Source of the DNA: Collybiopsis luxurians FD-317 M1 | Taxonomy: Eukaryota > Basidiomycota > Agaricomycetes > Agaricales > Omphalotaceae | Length of the DNA: 64,000 nucleotides | NCBI GenBank assembly: GCA_000827265.1 | Contig: KN834848.1 | Coordinates: 62,001 to 126,000, forward strand | Reading direction: 5' to 3' | In this document: one piece after another, positions 24,383-35,146 of the stretch | How positions within the stretch are numbered: position 1 is the stretch's first letter | Layout: the number at the start of each line of letters is the position of its first letter | The notes under the pieces: generated by a model | What the model saw: the letters and a program-made list of their open reading frames with translations, nothing else | Database searches by the model: none | Told to the model about the DNA's origin: nothing | Made by a program: the position numbers and the translations under genes

Positions 24383-25288
24383 TTTTTTTTGCTTCGAGAG
24401 CTGGCCCTTAGGTTTTACGAAAATTTTTAGAGTTACTTATACCTCTCAGCGTGTCTTTGAAGAGTCCTTTAAAGGATCTAGATAAAAGAAAAATTCCTTT
24501 CTTCCTCGGAGGCATTCAGCTGCAGCGAGTACTTGGACACGATAAGTGTGTTGAAGACCAGGGCCATGTCCATGCCTCCTGGGTCTTTCGAGGAACGCCA
24601 AGGGGAACCGAAACAGAGGCCATTGCGCGATGAGCAGGTATTTCTCTCGGATGCCATTTCAGCCACCTGGAAAATTGAGAAGTTTGATCGAGAACCACAA
24701 GTTATGTGAAAAATAGGACATAAAAGTTTGAGGAAGCAAGTCAAGACTTGGTTCGGCTGGGCAGGTTTTTTGCCACAGATGATACCGGTCAACGACACTG
24801 GGAATTTACCTTAATATCTTCCTAGTGAAGGGTGGAATTCAAGGAGAGGTTTAAATACAGGCTATTGAAACCGTCTTCGAAGTTGAAGGGACTTTTCAAC
24901 CGTTTCAAAATGCTTGCGAAAAAAAGAAAAAAAATAGCAGCCAGCCATTACCAGATTAACAAACAGATGGCCGTCAATTGGACACCAGTTGGGACAACCG
25001 GGGACTGTACTGTTATTACCTTGAAATCAGAGCTGGACGTTGATGATAAATGGTAGGGTAGCAGGTGAGTACGCCACACTTGTCCCCGAGCGGATAATCC
25101 TTGCCACATGATTGGCCACACGGCTGACCGATATATGTACAGCGTCTCTCATGGCTGGTTTAAAATTTTGCAATTGCCGTGATAGTGTTGATCATCATTG
25201 CAAACGCGTCGTAACGGCTATAACCCTCCTTTATTTCATACCACCACCACCACCACCTCGTATTCTTCGACGAATATCGACTACCAGC
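24383..25288. other. Upstream region of glyoxal oxidase copy 2 (duplicated)
   Basis: Nearly all of this stretch recurs upstream of copy 3. It contains two small frames shared by both units: a minus-strand frame opening MSLTGIICGKKPAQPNQVLTC at 24798 and continuing to a conserved ASERNTC...EEERN part, and a plus-strand frame opening MEFKERFKYRL at 24832. I do not recognise either, and both drift between the copies, so they are not called as genes. TTTAAATACA near 24850 could be a promoter element. Confidence 0.5.
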
Positions 25289-25312
25289 ATGTCCGAATAC
25301 ACTACAGACACA
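25289..25312 (+). pseudogene. 5' stub of the CCC1/VIT1-type gene at the duplication junction
   Basis: ATG and the codons for MSEYTTDT match the start of the transporter at 28677 (MSEHTTAA), and the preceding leader is nearly identical over some 200 bp. Homology then stops and the 3' flank of glyoxal oxidase copy 3 begins. It is a promoter plus about seven codons with no gene body, so any transcript would run antisense into copy 3. Confidence 0.8.
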
Positions 25313-25324
25313 ATTATTACACAG

Positions 25325-27646
25325 TCAAGATGCAAGAGGAACACCCTGATCCTTGACAGGCGGGGCTAGCCCATTCCCAACCATCACCCTAGTTCCCGGA
25401 CTCGTAACATCGTCTATAGTCACGAATATGTATGCTTATCATAAGTACATCCCAATGTGAGCATGTCTCTGAAACCAGGTAAAAAATAAATCTACATACC
25501 TGGTCCGGGAGGATAAACGCGATTATTTGGAGGAGTCGTTATGGTCAGTGACTTTTGATCTCTAGATAGCTCTGCATCCATAAATACAAGTCTAGAGCTG
25601 GAATGGAATGCATGTGAGGAGAAGCCTAGATCCATAAGCGCCACTAGGGTAAAGCGTATATGTAAGTGAACGAAGCCCGCTTAACGACCACATCAAGTCA
25701 TACCTTTGATATTCGAGGCATCCGCATTCCGAGCCAGGTCTTCTGGAATATCAATTCCCACTGTAACCTTCTCATTAAACGCCACCTTCTCAGGAACGCT
25801 ATGAATAGTCGGACGGGAACGAGACATAAAAGGCGGGTTGAGGAATTGGACTCGGAATTCACTAGGTCCCAAATCATGATAGTCAGAACGCCGCGTTCTT
25901 CGAAAATCATCAAATACAACTCGGCTCTTACGTGTTGAATGTAGCATTTTCTACTACACCTCCATTCGGATTGGATCCTGCAAGGAAAACATTCCTGTGT
26001 ACAGATGAGAGTTAAGTCAAAGGGGGGGGGATTAGGTTACACAGAGGAACCCACCCATTCGGTGTCAGCGTAATTCCAGAATGATACAGCCTCGCAATAT
26101 CAGTAGTCGGAAGCCCCTCCCTATCGAACCGCTGTCCAATCGAGGCATCGGGATCGTACAAAACTGGCGTAAACCTACACACATCATCATTTCCAGTCAG
26201 AATGAGAAATAGACGGCAACCAAAAAAAATAAAAGAGGAAAAAGCTGTCCACCCACACAGGATGATCCGCATTTGAATTCCCAACTGGATCTGCCACACT
26301 ATCAAGCGCCGCATACCCTGTCCTCGCCCCATTCGTAATCAACACCTTCCCATCTGGCATCAATATCATCTCAGGCATCATCCTCCCCTCTGGCATCCTC
26401 TCCACCACCCACCCCTTCTTCACCCCTTCCTCCGTCAACATAATCCTCGAACACTGATCCGAAGCTGGGTCCTGCGAGGATAAGTTCACCGAGGGGATTG
26501 CATCGTTGGAATCGGACCCCCCGCAGACAAGGACTTCCGGTATATAGAGCGGTGGCGAGAGCGGGAGGAGGGTGGCGGTTCCGTCCATTGGGTTGGTTAC
26601 ACGGACGTTGTTGGGGATGGGGGGAAGGGGTGTTTCGATACGGGATTCGATGTCGTAGATAACGGATTGGTTGTTGGCGACGATAAAGACTTTGCCGTCT
26701 GGGAGAGCGAAGCCACTAGCGTGGTAAAAAAGAAGAGTTTTGTTAGACAGATCATAGGGAGACCTTATCTTTTTTTCTATGCGTACTTACCGAGGGAACA
26801 AATTCGTCGGAACTGTTCTTTCGAGGAACGGTGAGAACCTCGTTTGGCCGTTATCTTTCGGAGGGAAAAACTCGAACGAGTTTTCCGGAGACAGATTGTT
26901 ATAAAACGGCGTGGCTACATTCGTTCCTCCAATGATCATCTATTCATTTCGTTTATCGTCAGCGTCAGTTTCGTTCTATCTCAAGCAGATTGGAGGGGAA
27001 ACGAGAACAAAAAAACCACCCACCAGAGATCCATCGAAAATACGCAACGAAGATGGGTACCACCTATCTACGGCGAGATGTAATGTCGCCGGGTCTTCGA
27101 AGAGCGTACAAGTGAGCCCGGAAGGGTCCGCGCAGGGTTCGAATAATCTGAGACCCATTCGTCCATCTCCGTCAGGTGGGACTGTGACATTAGGTGGAAG
27201 TTCCGGTGCTTGTCCACCGAGGCTGACCTAGAACGTCAACATAACGCAATTTCAGATAAGAGTTTTTCATTCCTAGAACAGATACATACCATTGTGCCGT
27301 TACTAAGTAACGCCCCAGAGGCACAGAACGTATCTGTAACCGCGTTCACAGCGAATCCAGTATTAGTCTCGAGGTTCCAGAGCTCAGCCCATGCTTGGTG
27401 TCCGTCGATTTGGAGAGGATCACCGAGGACTCTGTCGAACATGAGGATGAGGGTTGGAGAGACGACAATGACTTCTAAGGCTGTGATGCCTGTGGTGCCG
27501 TTTTGGACAAAAGACCATTCGCCTTTGGTTGAGGCAGGATCTGGACTTGGATCCGGAGCAGGGCTGCTCAGAACGGAGAGAGTGCATGTACATCCTGCTA
27601 AAAGCAGCACGTAGGACAAAACGGAGAGCTTTGGGGTGAGTATCAT
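25325..27646 (-). CDS. Glyoxal oxidase (copper radical oxidase), copy 3
   Basis: Same family and role as copies 1 and 2. The start at 27646 gives a signal peptide ([18 protein letters not shown]) quite unlike that of copy 2, followed by a Pro/Asp/Ser linker; from [11 protein letters not shown] onward the two run almost identical. The active-site Cys, Tyr, Tyr-His and His motifs are intact. It ends VPLAS with a stop at 25325. Its upstream DNA is shared with copy 2 and forms a divergent promoter with the CCC1/VIT1-type gene about 1 kb away. The 3' end faces the promoter stub left by the duplication. Confidence 0.92.
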
Positions 27647-28676
27647 TTTTTTTTCTCGCCCAGAGCTGGTCCCTAGGTTTTACAAAAAATTTTTTAGAAT
27701 TACTTATACCTTCAAGCGTGTCTTTGAAGAATCCTTTAAAGGATCTAGAGAAAAAATCATTCCTTTCTTCCTCGGAGACATTCAGCCATGGCGAGTACTT
27801 GGACACGATAAGTGTGTTGAAGAACAGGGCCATGCCCATACCTCCTGGGTCTTTCGAGGAACGCCAAGAGAAACCGAAACAGAGGCCATTGTGCGCTGAG
27901 CAGGTATTTCTCTCGGGTGCCATTTCAGCCACCTGGAAAATTGAGAAGTTTGATCGAGAACCACAAGTTGTGTGAAAAGTAGCACATAAAAGATTGAGGA
28001 AGCACCGTTAGACTGGTTGGGTTTACCTTTCTTCCGGGATGGAATGTACAGCTTTTGAGATAGTCTAGGAAAGAACTCGGTTATGAGGTTAGACCGATGA
28101 AAGCGAGTAAAGTGGTTAAAGATAAAACAAGTCAAGACTTGGTTCGGCTGGGCAGGTTTTTTGCCACAGATGATACCGGTCAACGACACTGGGAATTCAC
28201 CTTAGCATCTTCCTAGTGAAGGGTGGAATTCAAGGAGAGGTTTAAATACAGGCTATTTAAACCGTCTTCGAAGTTGAAGGAACTTTTCAACCGTTTCAAA
28301 ATGCTTGCGAAAGAAAGAAAAAAAATAGCAGCTAGCCGTTACCAGGATCAACAGACAGGTGGCTGCCAATTGGACACCAGTTGGGACGACCGGGGACTGT
28401 ACTGTTATTACCTTGAAATCAGAGCTGAACGTTGATGATAACTGGTAGGGTAGCAAGGTGAGTACGCCACACTGATCACCGAGCGGATAATCCTTGCCAC
28501 ATGATTGGCCGACGGCTGACTGATTCAGCGCCTCTCATTGGCCGGTTTAAAATTTTCAATTGCCGGATAGTGTCATCATTGCAAACGCGTCGTAACAGCA
28601 GTGGCACCCCATTACCCTCCTTTATTTCATACCACCACCACCTCCTCGTATTCTTCGACGAATATCGACTACCAGT
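27647..28676. other. Divergent promoter between glyoxal oxidase copy 3 and the CCC1/VIT1-type gene
   Basis: This is the parental version of the duplicated upstream region. It differs from the left unit by an added segment of about 125 bp (about 28005-28128) and small indels. Both genes read outward from it, so shared control of peroxide production and metal storage is possible but unproven. CACCACCACC runs lie just before the transporter start. Confidence 0.5.
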
Positions 28677-29756
28677 ATGTCTGAACACACTACAGCCGCC
28701 TCAGTAGCCCTTCCTCGTCGTCCAGAAGACCCTTCTAAAGCGACAAAACCTCCTGTTTGGCCTATAACAAACACCGTAACTTCAGAGTCGTCGACACCGC
28801 TAAGCGCAAAATGTGATAGGACTTCGAGAGCGGATGGAGTTTGCTGCAAAGAATTGAAGCAGGAAGAAAGGACGCTTATCGATCCTGACGTTGTCCGGGA
28901 CGTGTAAGTTTTTCTTTTTCGCTGTTTATTTCTTTTTCGGACTGTATATTGACTCAAGCATGAAAATAGAATCATAGGTCTCTCCGACGGCCTGACAGTC
29001 CCATTCGCACTAACAGCGGGTCTTTCTTCTCTCGGTACCTCTCGTCTTGTCGTCCTCGGTGGAGTCGCCGAACTCATAGCCGGAGCCATCTCCATGGGTA
29101 TAGGAGGCTTCCTAGCTTCCCAGGCCGAGCGCGACCACTTTCGTTTCCTGCGCAAACAAACCTCTGCCAGAGTCTCTGTGAGTTGTGCGGGCGAGATGGA
29201 ACGAGAGGTCGAGGAGATTCTCGGACCGCTTGGGGTGGATGAAAAAGCTTGCAGAGTGGTTGCGGAAAGTTTGCGGAAAGCTGGGAGTGAAACTGCCGAC
29301 GCTTATCCCTCGTCAGCTGAGGATCTGAGGTTAAGGTGGAGCAACGACGTGGGTTTGACGGCGTTTTTGCTCAAGTTTGGGGAGGGGATGGGTGAGTTGT
29401 TTTTTACATTTTTTTTTTTACTTCGTACGATCACTGAATATACCTTATCCGCAGAGGAAGTTCCAACAAAACGTCTCTACATCTCCGCATTCACCATCGG
29501 AATGGGTTACCTCCTTGGCGGTCTTATTCCCCTCCTTCCCTACTTTTTCATCGACAAAGCCCAAGTGGCGCTCATATACTCGTGCATAGTCACAGGTATC
29601 GTCTTGCTCATCTTTGGTGCCATCAAGGCGAGGGTTACCGGTGCGAGTGCTGGAATGGGTGGGATCGTCTGGGGTGCGTTTAGCACGCTCTTGGTGGGTG
29701 GAATTGCGGCTGGTGCGGCGTTTGGGATTGTCAGAGCCCTGGAAGGGTCCGAGTAG
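28677..29756 (+). CDS. CCC1/VIT1-family vacuolar iron/manganese transporter
   Basis: A membrane carrier that moves Fe2+ or Mn2+ into the vacuole and so protects the cytosol from metal overload. Three exons join in phase: 28677-28903, 28970-29391 and 29455-29756, giving 316 residues, the usual size for fungal members. The N-terminal 70 residues are hydrophilic. The family core follows: IIGLSDGLTVPFALTAGLSS (helix 1), then ELIAGAISMGIGGFLASQAE (helix 2), a cytosolic metal-binding loop rich in E (EMEREVEEILGPLG), then three more helices including YISAFTIGMGYLLGGLIPLL, ALIYSCIVTGIVLLIFGAIK and a Gly/Ala-rich last helix. The start is confirmed by the duplicated stub at 25289. The substrate cannot be told from sequence alone. 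Confidence 0.93.
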
Positions 29757-30070
29757 AGGGCTTTTCTTTTTTTCTTGTTGTGGTTCGACGACTACCACGA
29801 TGACGGTGATGGTGATGCCTTTTCACTTTATCTTACGACTAGTAATACTCTTTTTTCTTGTTAGTTTACGACATTATGTGTATGCAGTTTAGATGTACAG
29901 TATAGTGGTGTATATATACCTTTTTGGCGCGTACTTTTTTTCGCGGTGGTCTAGGTATGGAACATTAGGAAGGAAGAACGGAGGCGGGGCAAGAGGGGAT
30001 GGGCTTAGTACAGCTGCAGCCTACGTTGAGCTTAGGAGATTCAGTGATGACGATGATCGATTTCTTTTAC

Positions 30071-30181
30071 GGCGCTATAGCCAAGTGGTTACGGCGACAG
30101 ATTCGAATCTGGTCCGATTGTATACCAGTTATCGATATCTGTTCCTCTTTGAGGGCGCAGGTTCAAATCCTGCTGGCGTCG
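30071..30181 (+). tRNA. tRNA-Ser (anticodon CGA) with a 29-nt intron
   Basis: The acceptor stem GGCGCTA pairs with TGGCGTC (two G-U pairs), the D arm is GCC/GGC, and the anticodon stem ACAGA pairs with TCTGT. The anticodon CGA is at 30104-30106. The intron 30108-30136 sits in the canonical place one base after the anticodon. A long variable arm (CCTC/GAGG) marks a class II tRNA, and the T arm is GCAGG/CCTGC with loop TTCAAAT. The discriminator is G at 30181. Confidence 0.93.
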
Positions 30182-31959
30182 ATTTCCAACCATGTAGGCC
30201 ATGACTAAAGTTTTTGAGGTTTTTCGGGAATGGATGTGGGAATGAATCTGCGTGCAACTTGAAGCCACACCCTCGTACACCCTGATATGACGCAGAGTTG
30301 GACACAGCCCGAACAGTGCCGAATGCCGAATGCTCAGCGCTCAGATCGAGTAAATTCACAATCCTGATCTTATCACTAGCCAGTGCCCATTTAGTCTCCA
30401 GGGCGGACGGTGTAACTGAGGATGCTGGACAAACTCAATGTTGAACAAGATCATTCAATATTGTGATTCCTGGACTCCTCTTTTGCTTCGGTCTTACATA
30501 CATGTTCAAGTTGAATACGGAGCAAAAGCATCTCCGAAACTGCGGACTGCGGACTGCAATATAAGCTTTAATACTTACAGTTATCACTTTTCCTTGCGGT
30601 TTGAACGCAGTGTTCATTCATCAGTAGTGCCATATTGCCATGCACGCTATCAGACTATGTAAAACTGACCAATCCCGCGGGACTCATTAATACTTATCTA
30701 CAACTTCAATTGAGTAGGAACCGCGCTGGAGAGAACATTAAAACGTATGACGTATTTTTGAGCCTCAGGTGGTTAGCGTAAAGATCCTCACTGCCTTGGG
30801 ACCGCGCATGCATCCGAGTTAACACCGCTGTGTGGCAGGCCCGGCTGCAGCTCAATGGCGTATTGATTATCTCGGTGGGAAGGTCAAGTCCCTGACTTGC
30901 GAGGGACAAATCGGGATCGCGATTCGCTGGGGAGTTTTGGGCCCGGGAATTTGCATCTAGTTGGCTAGGGGCCTAAGCTTGGACTGAAAACTTGGAGAAA
31001 CTATGAACGAGAGTGTTCATCTAACGCATCTGAAATTGCTTATCGGTGTTATCTGCTCTTCGCAAACTGCTTTTGAAATACCTAGGCGAGGTCCTGAGCT
31101 CAAGCCTAGAAGACCTGGGTATAAGAAGGTAATAGACCTGGGTAACATATAACACACTCATATATATAAGTAGCAGCCCCGAGAGTGGAGACTAAGGGAC
31201 GAAGTTCTTATTCTGTTCTACAACTTTTTGGATGTATCATTACTTCTCCAATCTTTGCAACCCTACACAAACGAGTTGAAATTTATGGCTTAACCGTGAT
31301 ATCAAAGCTCGGATTTCAACATCACAATCAAATCTCAAATCTCAACTTACCTGTGTGTTAGTTGCAAAGATTGGGGATCAGGATCCAAGTTAAGTTGAAT
31401 GCTTCACTGGACAGAAAAGATGCAGTAAGGCTGAAGGTGCATGTGTACAATAAATTCCTGGAACATTGTCATGTTGAATGTTCCAGTTGAATATCGGTCT
31501 GAACACTCTCAGCGATTGTCGGGTAGTTCTAGTCAGGGTGTTTATTGAAAGTTGGAGGAGCTGTTGTGCCAACTGCATCAGAAAAAGTATTTTCTTCTGA
31601 TGTGTTGTCTACAGTACACGAATATCTCAGGAGTTTAACCTCTACGCATTTGCAGCAGGTTCTAACCAGCAGATCTCATGCGCTGCCTGCTGACATTCGA
31701 ATGACGAAATTTCTCATTCTATTAAGAATTGTTAAACAGTCAGATGCCAGGAATGTCGGTCATATGCACATTGGTATAAATATTACAAGCCGAGTGGGAA
31801 CTGACCCACGGGGAATCAGCGGAGCTCTGCCTTGTATTCCCACTGATACTTGTCTTCATTCAACATCCGAAGACCCCCAATCTTTGAGGCTTCGAACGTC
31901 GTGAATTAGCCAAGAACATTAACGGCAAGGAGAGCGAGTAATCCCGTAGTGTTGTCAAC
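30182..31959. other. Intergenic; possible hAT transposase remnant
   Basis: No intact gene. At 31545-31700 the plus-strand frame reads VVPTASEKVFSSDVLS then LTSTHLQQVL, which loosely resembles the C-terminal dimerisation part of hAT transposases (usually ASE/SERxFSS... then a short leucine-rich part). No catalytic part is present. The stretch 31790-31880 is related to the upstream regions of the second and fourth UNC93-like genes. TATATATA lies at 31162-31169. Confidence 0.4.
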
Positions 31960-34112
31960 ATGAATGAACCCCAGGATAAGATTCCGACATCTCCTACGAC
32001 GCCCAGTCGCCAAGGTATAGTCAAATACGAGAGACCCACTGGATTCAAGGGAGTTTTTCAGCATCCCTTGACTCAGGTGAGCTTATGTAGAACTGTTTCT
32101 TTTCCTTGTCCCGACGTAAATACGATGACTCCGGAGGTTTTCATGCTGGGATTTGTGTGCTTCATGGAACCCGGTGAGCATAGTCGAATGGATAACTGAT
32201 TAGCTGTGAACAGCTCAATAGGGTTGTTCAATGCTTCCAACGGTTTGGGAGGTGGGGGCCAGCTCGATCCAACTACAAGTGCCAATTCGAACGTGGCAAT
32301 ATACTCGACGAGTGCAGTGGCAGGCTTCTTTGCTGGGTTCGTTCCGTCTTTAGCCGTACCTCTATCGAATTATGATCGCATTTAGCTCGGTCAATAACAA
32401 GCTTGGCTCTAAGCTCACCCTTCAACTGGGAACAATAGGTTATTGTTTGCATATTGGATCATATCTGTGCGTCGCTCTGCTACTCGAGCGGATTGCCCTT
32501 TGTAGCATTCCTTTTCAAAAAGACAGCAAACTGAACCGTACATAGAGCACTTAACATCCACCCCAAAGCGGGGGGATTTGTCGTCGCCTCTGGCGTCATC
32601 CAGGGGGCTTGCTCTGGACTTCTTTGGTCTGCAGAAGGCTCGTTAATGTTAGCCTACCCTACTGAGTCCGAAAAGGGGAGATTTATTGCCATATTTTGGA
32701 CTGTATTCAATCTAGGAGGTGTTGTGGGGTCCGCAGTGGCTCTTGCGGCAAATTTTGATAACACGGTACGCATATTCTGATTGTAAATACTCGAACGGTG
32801 AAGTGAATAATTGAACATAGGAAGGAACTGGTGAGTGGACTATGAATAAGATGCTAGGGTATTACCAATCTGATTCGACACACCTCAGTCGGAAATGGAA
32901 CATATGTATGCAATTCATACTTGATACAACACAGCTAAGGCTAAGACCAAGTCTCAGATTGCATTTATTGTCCTCAATGCCATAGGGATATGCATCCCCA
33001 CCTTTATGGTCAATCCCAAGAACATCATCCGTACCGATGGAACCAAAGTCACCATCCCTCTCCATCCTTCATGGAAGACCCAACTATACAGTTTGTACCT
33101 CACCCTGAAGACTGACCCAATGATTATACTTTTATTCCCAATGTTTTTTGTCTCGAATTGGTTCTACACTTGGCGTGAGTTTTATTGTCAATGTGCTCAC
33201 GCATGTGGTATTTAAACTCTTTGAATTTTGCAGAGTTTAATGACTACAATGGATTTCTATTCACCTTACGGGGTCGTTCACTGAATGCATTCTTGTACTG
33301 GGCATCTCAGATATTGGGGTCGATCGCCATTAGCTTGCTTCTCGACTGCAAACTCAAGCGTCGAGCTCGGGCTTTTGCTAGCTGGACAGTTCTCCTTGCT
33401 ATGGTATTCGCCACTCATATATGGGCATATTTTTATCAGAGGTATGACATCTCGCTCACTATGAGTGAAGCCATTTGTCGGTCATCTGTAGACAGTACAC
33501 GCGCCAAACCCCACTTCCAAACATTGACATCTACAACGGACGATACGTTGGACGCGTCTTTTTGTATATTTGCTTTGGATTGCTAGATTCCATGTGGCAG
33601 AGTACAGCATATTGGCTCATGGGCGCAATGTCAAACGATGCGGGCAAGTTGGCAATCATGGTTGGATTTTGTCAGTCTCTCCCTCAACTTCTTCCTCATG
33701 CTTCTCTCCGTGGAACTAACCACTGTGATTGTAGACAAATCTATCCAATCCGCCGGAGCCGCTGGCGTTTGGCGGGCAGATGCTGTCAAGCTTCCGTATG
33801 TGTCTCCTTACCTTTTCATAATCTCAACTTTCATTTCATTTCACCGAGTTGCTCAGATTTATGAATATCTTCCTCTCAAATTGGATACTTCTGGTTGCTG
33901 GACTTTTCTTTGCTCTACCGATGGTTCACCTCCGTGTTAAGAATCATACCGAGTTGGAAGACGAGACCCTGTGAGTATTATGATACATATAATATTACTC
34001 TATTGCACCTTCGCTGATGATGCACTGGTTTGTGGATTCTAGGGTGCGCTTGGATAATACCGGTCGTCTACGAACCGTTGAAGAGCTTAGGATAGAGGAG
34101 TGGGCATCATAA
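31960..34112 (+). CDS. UNC93-family (MFS-like) membrane protein, array copy 1
   Basis: A polytopic membrane protein of the UNC-93/DUF895 branch of the major facilitator superfamily; fungal members are presumed transporters with unknown substrates. The protein is about 490 residues from at least 12 exons, all junctions of which I could keep in phase. Landmarks: GIVKYERPTGFKGVFQHPLTQ, FMLGFVCFMEPG, FNASNGLGGGGQLDP, LGGVVGSAVALAANF, IIRTDGTKVTIPLHPSW, FNDYNGFLFTLRGRSLN and the tail LRTVEELRIEEWAS. About 11-12 hydrophobic segments are visible. Two tiny exons, 32821-32830 (10 nt) and 32889-32905 (17 nt), encode EGTVGNGTY. It is the most diverged full copy, consistent with being older. The start is the first ATG in frame with the conserved N-terminus. 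Confidence 0.88.
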
Positions 34113-35146
34113 AGTGGACTATGCTGACGGTATACAATGAATGGAGATGTGTGATCCAGTCCATCCAACCGTCGTTCAATGCAGCGCACTGACAAGAGGT
34201 GCATGGGAGTCACTGCGTCTCGGATGGACAATAATTTTCTTATGTTTGTCACATGTGTGACAGCATCTAGCTTGGAACTTGGTCAAAAAAGCTATAGTGA
34301 TTAGTTGGAGCTCTTCAAAAATTAAGCAGTAATCATACTTATAACATGAGCAGAGTAACTCAAACCTCAGGAGAACAACTTTCGGTTTTTACTATCCACC
34401 GTTTTCAAGTTGTGGGAAATATTTAGGTGCCATTGGATGGAACTTCTCAAAATCAGATTGAGAAGGACAAGAAAAATATCAAATATCAAAAATAACAACA
34501 AAACAATGAAAAGATGTCTATTGGGCAATTCTTTTTTCTGTTTAGTAAAGGAGGATTAATATTACTGTTGTATTAGTACTGTACTACAGTCGCAGCATGT
34601 CATGATGAACGTCTCTGAACTGAACTGAATTCGCCATCCACTATGTGTCATGTTGGACTCGTCCGGTTATATTTTCAGCATTTTTTGGTAGTACAAGGGT
34701 CAAATTAAAGCAATTCATGGCAAATTCGAAGGACCATGAAGCGCAAAATATAGAACTTTCGAGAAAGTATGTCTCGGCAAGGTCTCGGGGTGCTCTTCGG
34801 CATTCGCATCAAGTAAAAAGAAAGCGTGTGGCCAAGCAAATTTTATTCATAATTTAAATTAAGTCTATGTATACTTTTGAATTACACTGCTATATCGACA
34901 TTCAAATTGCTAACTACAAACTTTCTCATCGAGTGCAGTGCTAAGTGCTCCAATACCGGAAACCACGTCATACATGTTGCGAGCCGATTAGGAACCGACC
35001 GGGGAGTCAGTGGATGCAGAATTTACCTCCCTTTTATCCCTTCATCCATCATCATTCAAGATCTAAGGTCTTGGTCATCCCAACATTGGCGGGGTATTGA
35101 GGGTTCCGTATATTGTAAAAATTTGAGCTGCAAGTAGTAGTACGGC
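34113..35146. other. Intergenic, promoter of UNC93-like copy 2
   Basis: Only short frames. The last 250 bp resemble the region before copy 4 (about 42580-42848), including TTGGCGGGGTATTGAGGG and a GCAAGTAGTAGTACGGC leader just before the ATG. These shared leaders suggest that the promoters duplicated with the genes. Confidence 0.55.

Larger units (their letters stand above)
22142..28690. repeat. Tandem duplication of a 3.2-3.4 kb unit
   Basis: The left unit spans about 22130-25311, the right unit about 25312-28690. Each holds a whole glyoxal oxidase gene, its upstream region, and the start of the CCC1/VIT1-type gene. At the internal junction (about 25312) the CCC1/VIT1 copy is cut after ACTACAG and joined to DNA just outside the 3' end of copy 3. 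ACTACAG also occurs in the 3' flank of copy 2 at about 22092, so a short shared word may have guided the crossover. The right unit has an extra segment of roughly 125 bp at about 28005-28128. Confidence 0.85.

Noticed and set aside
16958..29756. Idea that glyoxal oxidases, the VIT carrier and the UNC93 array form a dedicated metabolic cluster
   Set aside because: Copy number is explained by local duplication, and no shared regulator or pathway logic is visible in the sequence.
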